Shown here: positions 6,636 through 7,668 of the stretch, piece after piece
How the letters are laid out: each line of letters begins with the position of its first letter
How positions within the stretch are numbered: position 1 is the stretch's first letter
NCBI GenBank assembly: GCA_030611625.1
Contig: JAUWPK010000178.1
Span: 1 to 7,668 of the forward strand
Reading direction: 5' to 3'
From: Promethearchaeum sp.
GTDB taxonomy: Archaea; Asgardarchaeota; Lokiarchaeia; Sigyniarchaeales; Promethearchaeaceae
DNA length: 7,668 nt
The notes under the pieces: model-generated
What the model saw: only the letters and a program-made list of their open reading frames with translations
What the model was told of the DNA's origin: nothing
Database searches by the model: none
Translations under genes and position numbers: made by a program

Positions 6636-6687
6636 ATACAATCCTTCTTGTGTTTTTTTTTACTTAATAATCTTCACTTTGCCTAAG

Positions 6688-6696
6688 TTATTAAAT
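6688..6696 (-). promoter_or_regulatory. TATA-like box of the kinase gene
   Basis: On the minus strand ATTTAATAA, preceded by purine-rich AGAAAG, is centred about 57 bases before the kinase ATG. Initiation near 6665 would give a leader of about 30 bases including AAGGA. Confidence 0.35.
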
Positions 6697-6740
6697 CTTT
6701 CTCCCCTTATTTACTGAATTTATGCAGAATGTTAGCTTTC

Positions 6741-6751
6741 TAATCAAATTT
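6741..6751 (-). promoter_or_regulatory. Possible regulator site upstream of the kinase
   Basis: The minus strand reads AAATTTGATTA, 11 bases identical to 2174-2184 in the repeat element before the regulator. It lies about 45 bases upstream of the kinase TATA-like box, in the orientation of the gene. The sequence is AT-rich, so chance cannot be excluded. Confidence 0.3.
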
Positions 6752-6904
6752 GTCCAGAATTGAAGAAAAAGAATGGAGAATATGTATAAAATTTAAATTT
6801 AAATAGAAAATCACGTTTTGTATCACAAAAATAAATAAATTTGTGCAAAAAATTATTTTTTTACTATGATAGTTTCAAAATATCGAACTTGAGAAGTAAT
6901 ATTA

Positions 6905-6912
6905 GAAAAAAA
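6905..6912 (-). terminator. T-tract terminator of the small DUF4313-like gene
   Basis: On the minus strand the TAA stop is followed at once by a run of seven T and a C, then AT-rich DNA. The remainder of 6642-6904 holds only the kinase promoter region and AT-rich spacer. Confidence 0.35.
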
Positions 6913-7200
6913 TTAAAGCACTTCACAAATTTCACTTACTTCATTTTTAACCTCAACCCATTTTCCTGTAGGGGTTAAAAAACCTGCGGAAATTAAAACT
7001 TCTTTAATGCCTACATTATCTCCAAAATCTTTCACAATTATCTCGTTATCCTTTAAAATATATTTATTTGAGTTTAAACTAACAATTAAATGAGGATAAT
7101 TCGTTTCATCAATCAAAAGAACCGTAAATCCACCAGTATTTAAAAAATGGCGTTTGACCAATCTTAATTTTTCACCGCGCCATTTTATTTTTTTTACCAT
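6913..7200 (-). CDS. Small protein resembling DUF4313
   Basis: 95 residues, basic at the N-terminus (KKIKWRGEKLRLVKR) and acidic at the end, with no Cys pair, signal peptide or membrane helix. The pattern TVLLIDETNYPHLIVSLN (26-43), then EIIVKDFGDNVGIKEVLISA (53-72), then FLTPTGKWVEV (74-84) follows what I recall of DUF4313: a nucleotide-free, small family of unknown function mostly seen on plasmids, phages and integrative elements of bacteria (typically ...VNLP...FVKDW.ENEG...AL..AG...PTG). This is recognition by memory of a pattern, not a search. No function is known. The ATG at 7200 has no SD sequence before it, only GTCGAGAACC; a TATA-like ATTTTTAAA at 7221-7229 is placed so that the transcript could begin at or next to the ATG (leaderless). 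It is a single gene, divergent from the right-edge gene. Confidence 0.55.
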   Translation of the reverse strand: MVKKIKWRGEKLRLVKRHFLNTGGFTVLLIDETNYPHLIVSLNSNKYILKDNEIIVKDFGDNVGIKEVLISAGFLTPTGKWVEVKNEVSEICEVL

Positions 7201-7430
7201 GGTTCTCGACTTTTAATAATTTTAAAAATTTCTATTTTAAGATTTTGTTATATTAAATCTAGAGAAACATTAAAAACCTATAGAGTTTTGCATATAATTC
7301 TAAATCCCATCTTCCTCATACCGACAAAAGTATTAAATAAATTAAATTAATTATCCTATAAGTATACCTTTTGATAATTTAATGTAAACAGTTTAAAGCA
7401 ATTTATGACATTTGTGCAACCATTCTTGAA

Positions 7431-7446
7431 TTTTGATTAAATTTGA
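7431..7446 (+). promoter_or_regulatory. Second copy of the regulator-type motif
   Basis: TTTTGATTAAATTTGA is identical over 16 bases to 2166-2181 before the regulator gene. A second, degraded unit follows in register (TTTGACTTTA, 7442-7451), so two units again sit ten bases apart. The element lies 25 bases upstream of the TATA-like box, in the orientation of the downstream gene. Confidence 0.4.
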
Positions 7447-7475
7447 CTTTACCTATTTCTTAGAATTATACTAAA

Positions 7476-7487
7476 TTTATTTATATT
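7476..7487 (+). promoter_or_regulatory. TATA-like box of the right-edge gene
   Basis: TTTATTTATATT is centred about 52 bases before the ATG at 7534. Expected initiation near 7509 gives a leader of about 25 bases containing AAGGTGA (7518-7524), the best SD in the window. Confidence 0.4.
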
Positions 7488-7533
7488 CATAATCTTCTTG
7501 TTTTATTTAACATAATTAAGGTGAAAAAAATAA

Positions 7534-7668
7534 ATGCCATTAGCACATTTTGAAGATATATTAACTCAACCATTTGGTGTTTTTGATGGTTTAGATATAG
7601 ATAATTATATAATCGGAACTCTTATTGTTAGGATAGGTAAGAAACAGTCCGGTTTAGCATTAGGACAG
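7534..7668 (+). CDS. 5' end of unidentified gene, possibly RuBisCO/RuBisCO-like large subunit
   Basis: Exactly 45 codons are visible before the right edge. The ATG is secure: AAGGTGA lies nine bases upstream and the frame is open. The peptide starts MPLAHFEDILTQPF and continues with LDIDNYIIGTLIVRIGKK (20-37) to LALGQ at the edge. The strand-like YIIGTLIVRI about 25 residues in, followed by a helix leading to a Gln, resembles the N-terminal domain of RuBisCO-like proteins, where a segment such as YVIATYLVE leads to the STGTW motif. If right, the next residues should read close to STGTW. The evidence is a short resemblance only, and another alpha/beta enzyme is quite possible. An upstream copy of the TTTGATTAAA motif suggests control with the regulator gene. 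Confidence 0.35.
   Translation, partial: MPLAHFEDILTQPFGVFDGLDIDNYIIGTLIVRIGKKQSGLALGQ

Larger units (their letters stand above)
7201..7533. other. 333-base divergent intergenic region
   Basis: No ORF with coding character on either strand and no RNA gene recognised. It holds the TATA-like box of the small minus-strand gene near its left end and, near its right end, a copy of the TTTGATTAAA motif, a TATA-like box and an SD for the plus-strand gene. The middle (about 7260-7400) is plain AT-rich spacer. Confidence 0.5.

Noticed and set aside
6636..6641. TTG at 6641 as the kinase start
   Set aside because: It directly follows AAGGA with no spacing, while the ATG at 6635 has six bases; the family's first strand begins right after that ATG.
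6791..6804. 14-base palindrome ATTTAAATTTAAAT
   Set aside because: Pure A/T sequence in very AT-rich spacer and too far from either start to suggest a role.
6839..6848. ATTTGTGCAA shared with 7410-7419
   Set aside because: Ten bases only, different positions relative to the genes; chance is likely.
1..7668. tRNA, rRNA, CRISPR, transposon ends
   Set aside because: No T-loop/anticodon pattern, no regularly spaced repeats and no transposase-like ORF were seen on either strand.

Overview
The window looks like chromosome of an Asgard archaeon (Lokiarchaeia-like). This is inferred from gene content and signals, not from a database match. The AT-rich intergenic DNA carries archaeal TATA-like boxes about 25-45 bases before start codons. 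Several starts have GGTGA-type Shine-Dalgarno (SD) sequences. The gene set combines a gelsolin-type domain, a zinc-ribbon/LURP-one protein, a zinc-ribbon/TM2 membrane protein, a macrodomain and a winged-helix regulator. No rRNA, tRNA, CRISPR array, insertion sequence or transposase was recognised.

Left block (1-1992, all on the minus strand): the 5' part of a gelsolin-domain gene runs off the left edge. A gene-free stretch follows, containing a relatively GC-rich segment with nested inverted repeats (483-577). Then come a macrodomain gene and, upstream of it on the same strand, a zinc-ribbon + LURP-one-related gene. These last two are 44 bases apart and may be co-transcribed.

Central block (1993-5066): a 273-base divergent region holds a 47-base operator-like element (11-base inverted repeat around two tandem TTTGATTAAA units). 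It lies upstream of a plus-strand winged-helix regulator. The regulator is followed by a class-III PLP aminotransferase of the glutamate-1-semialdehyde aminomutase type with an extra N-terminal segment, and by a small zinc-ribbon + TM2 protein.

Right block (5067-7668): a minus-strand FGGY sugar kinase converges on the TM2 gene across a 26-base gap that looks like a two-way terminator. Next is a small minus-strand protein resembling DUF4313. The first 45 codons of a plus-strand gene then run off the right edge; they faintly resemble the start of a RuBisCO or RuBisCO-like large subunit.

How they may fit together (inference): the regulator, aminotransferase, FGGY kinase and right-edge gene could form one locally regulated carbon/amino-sugar module. 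The 16-base TTTTGATTAAATTTGA occurs before both the regulator and the right-edge gene, and an 11-base part of it lies before the kinase, each time in the orientation of the gene. The substrate cannot be read from the sequence. The gelsolin, LURP-one, macrodomain and TM2 genes look like cell-structure, membrane or signalling functions unrelated to that module.
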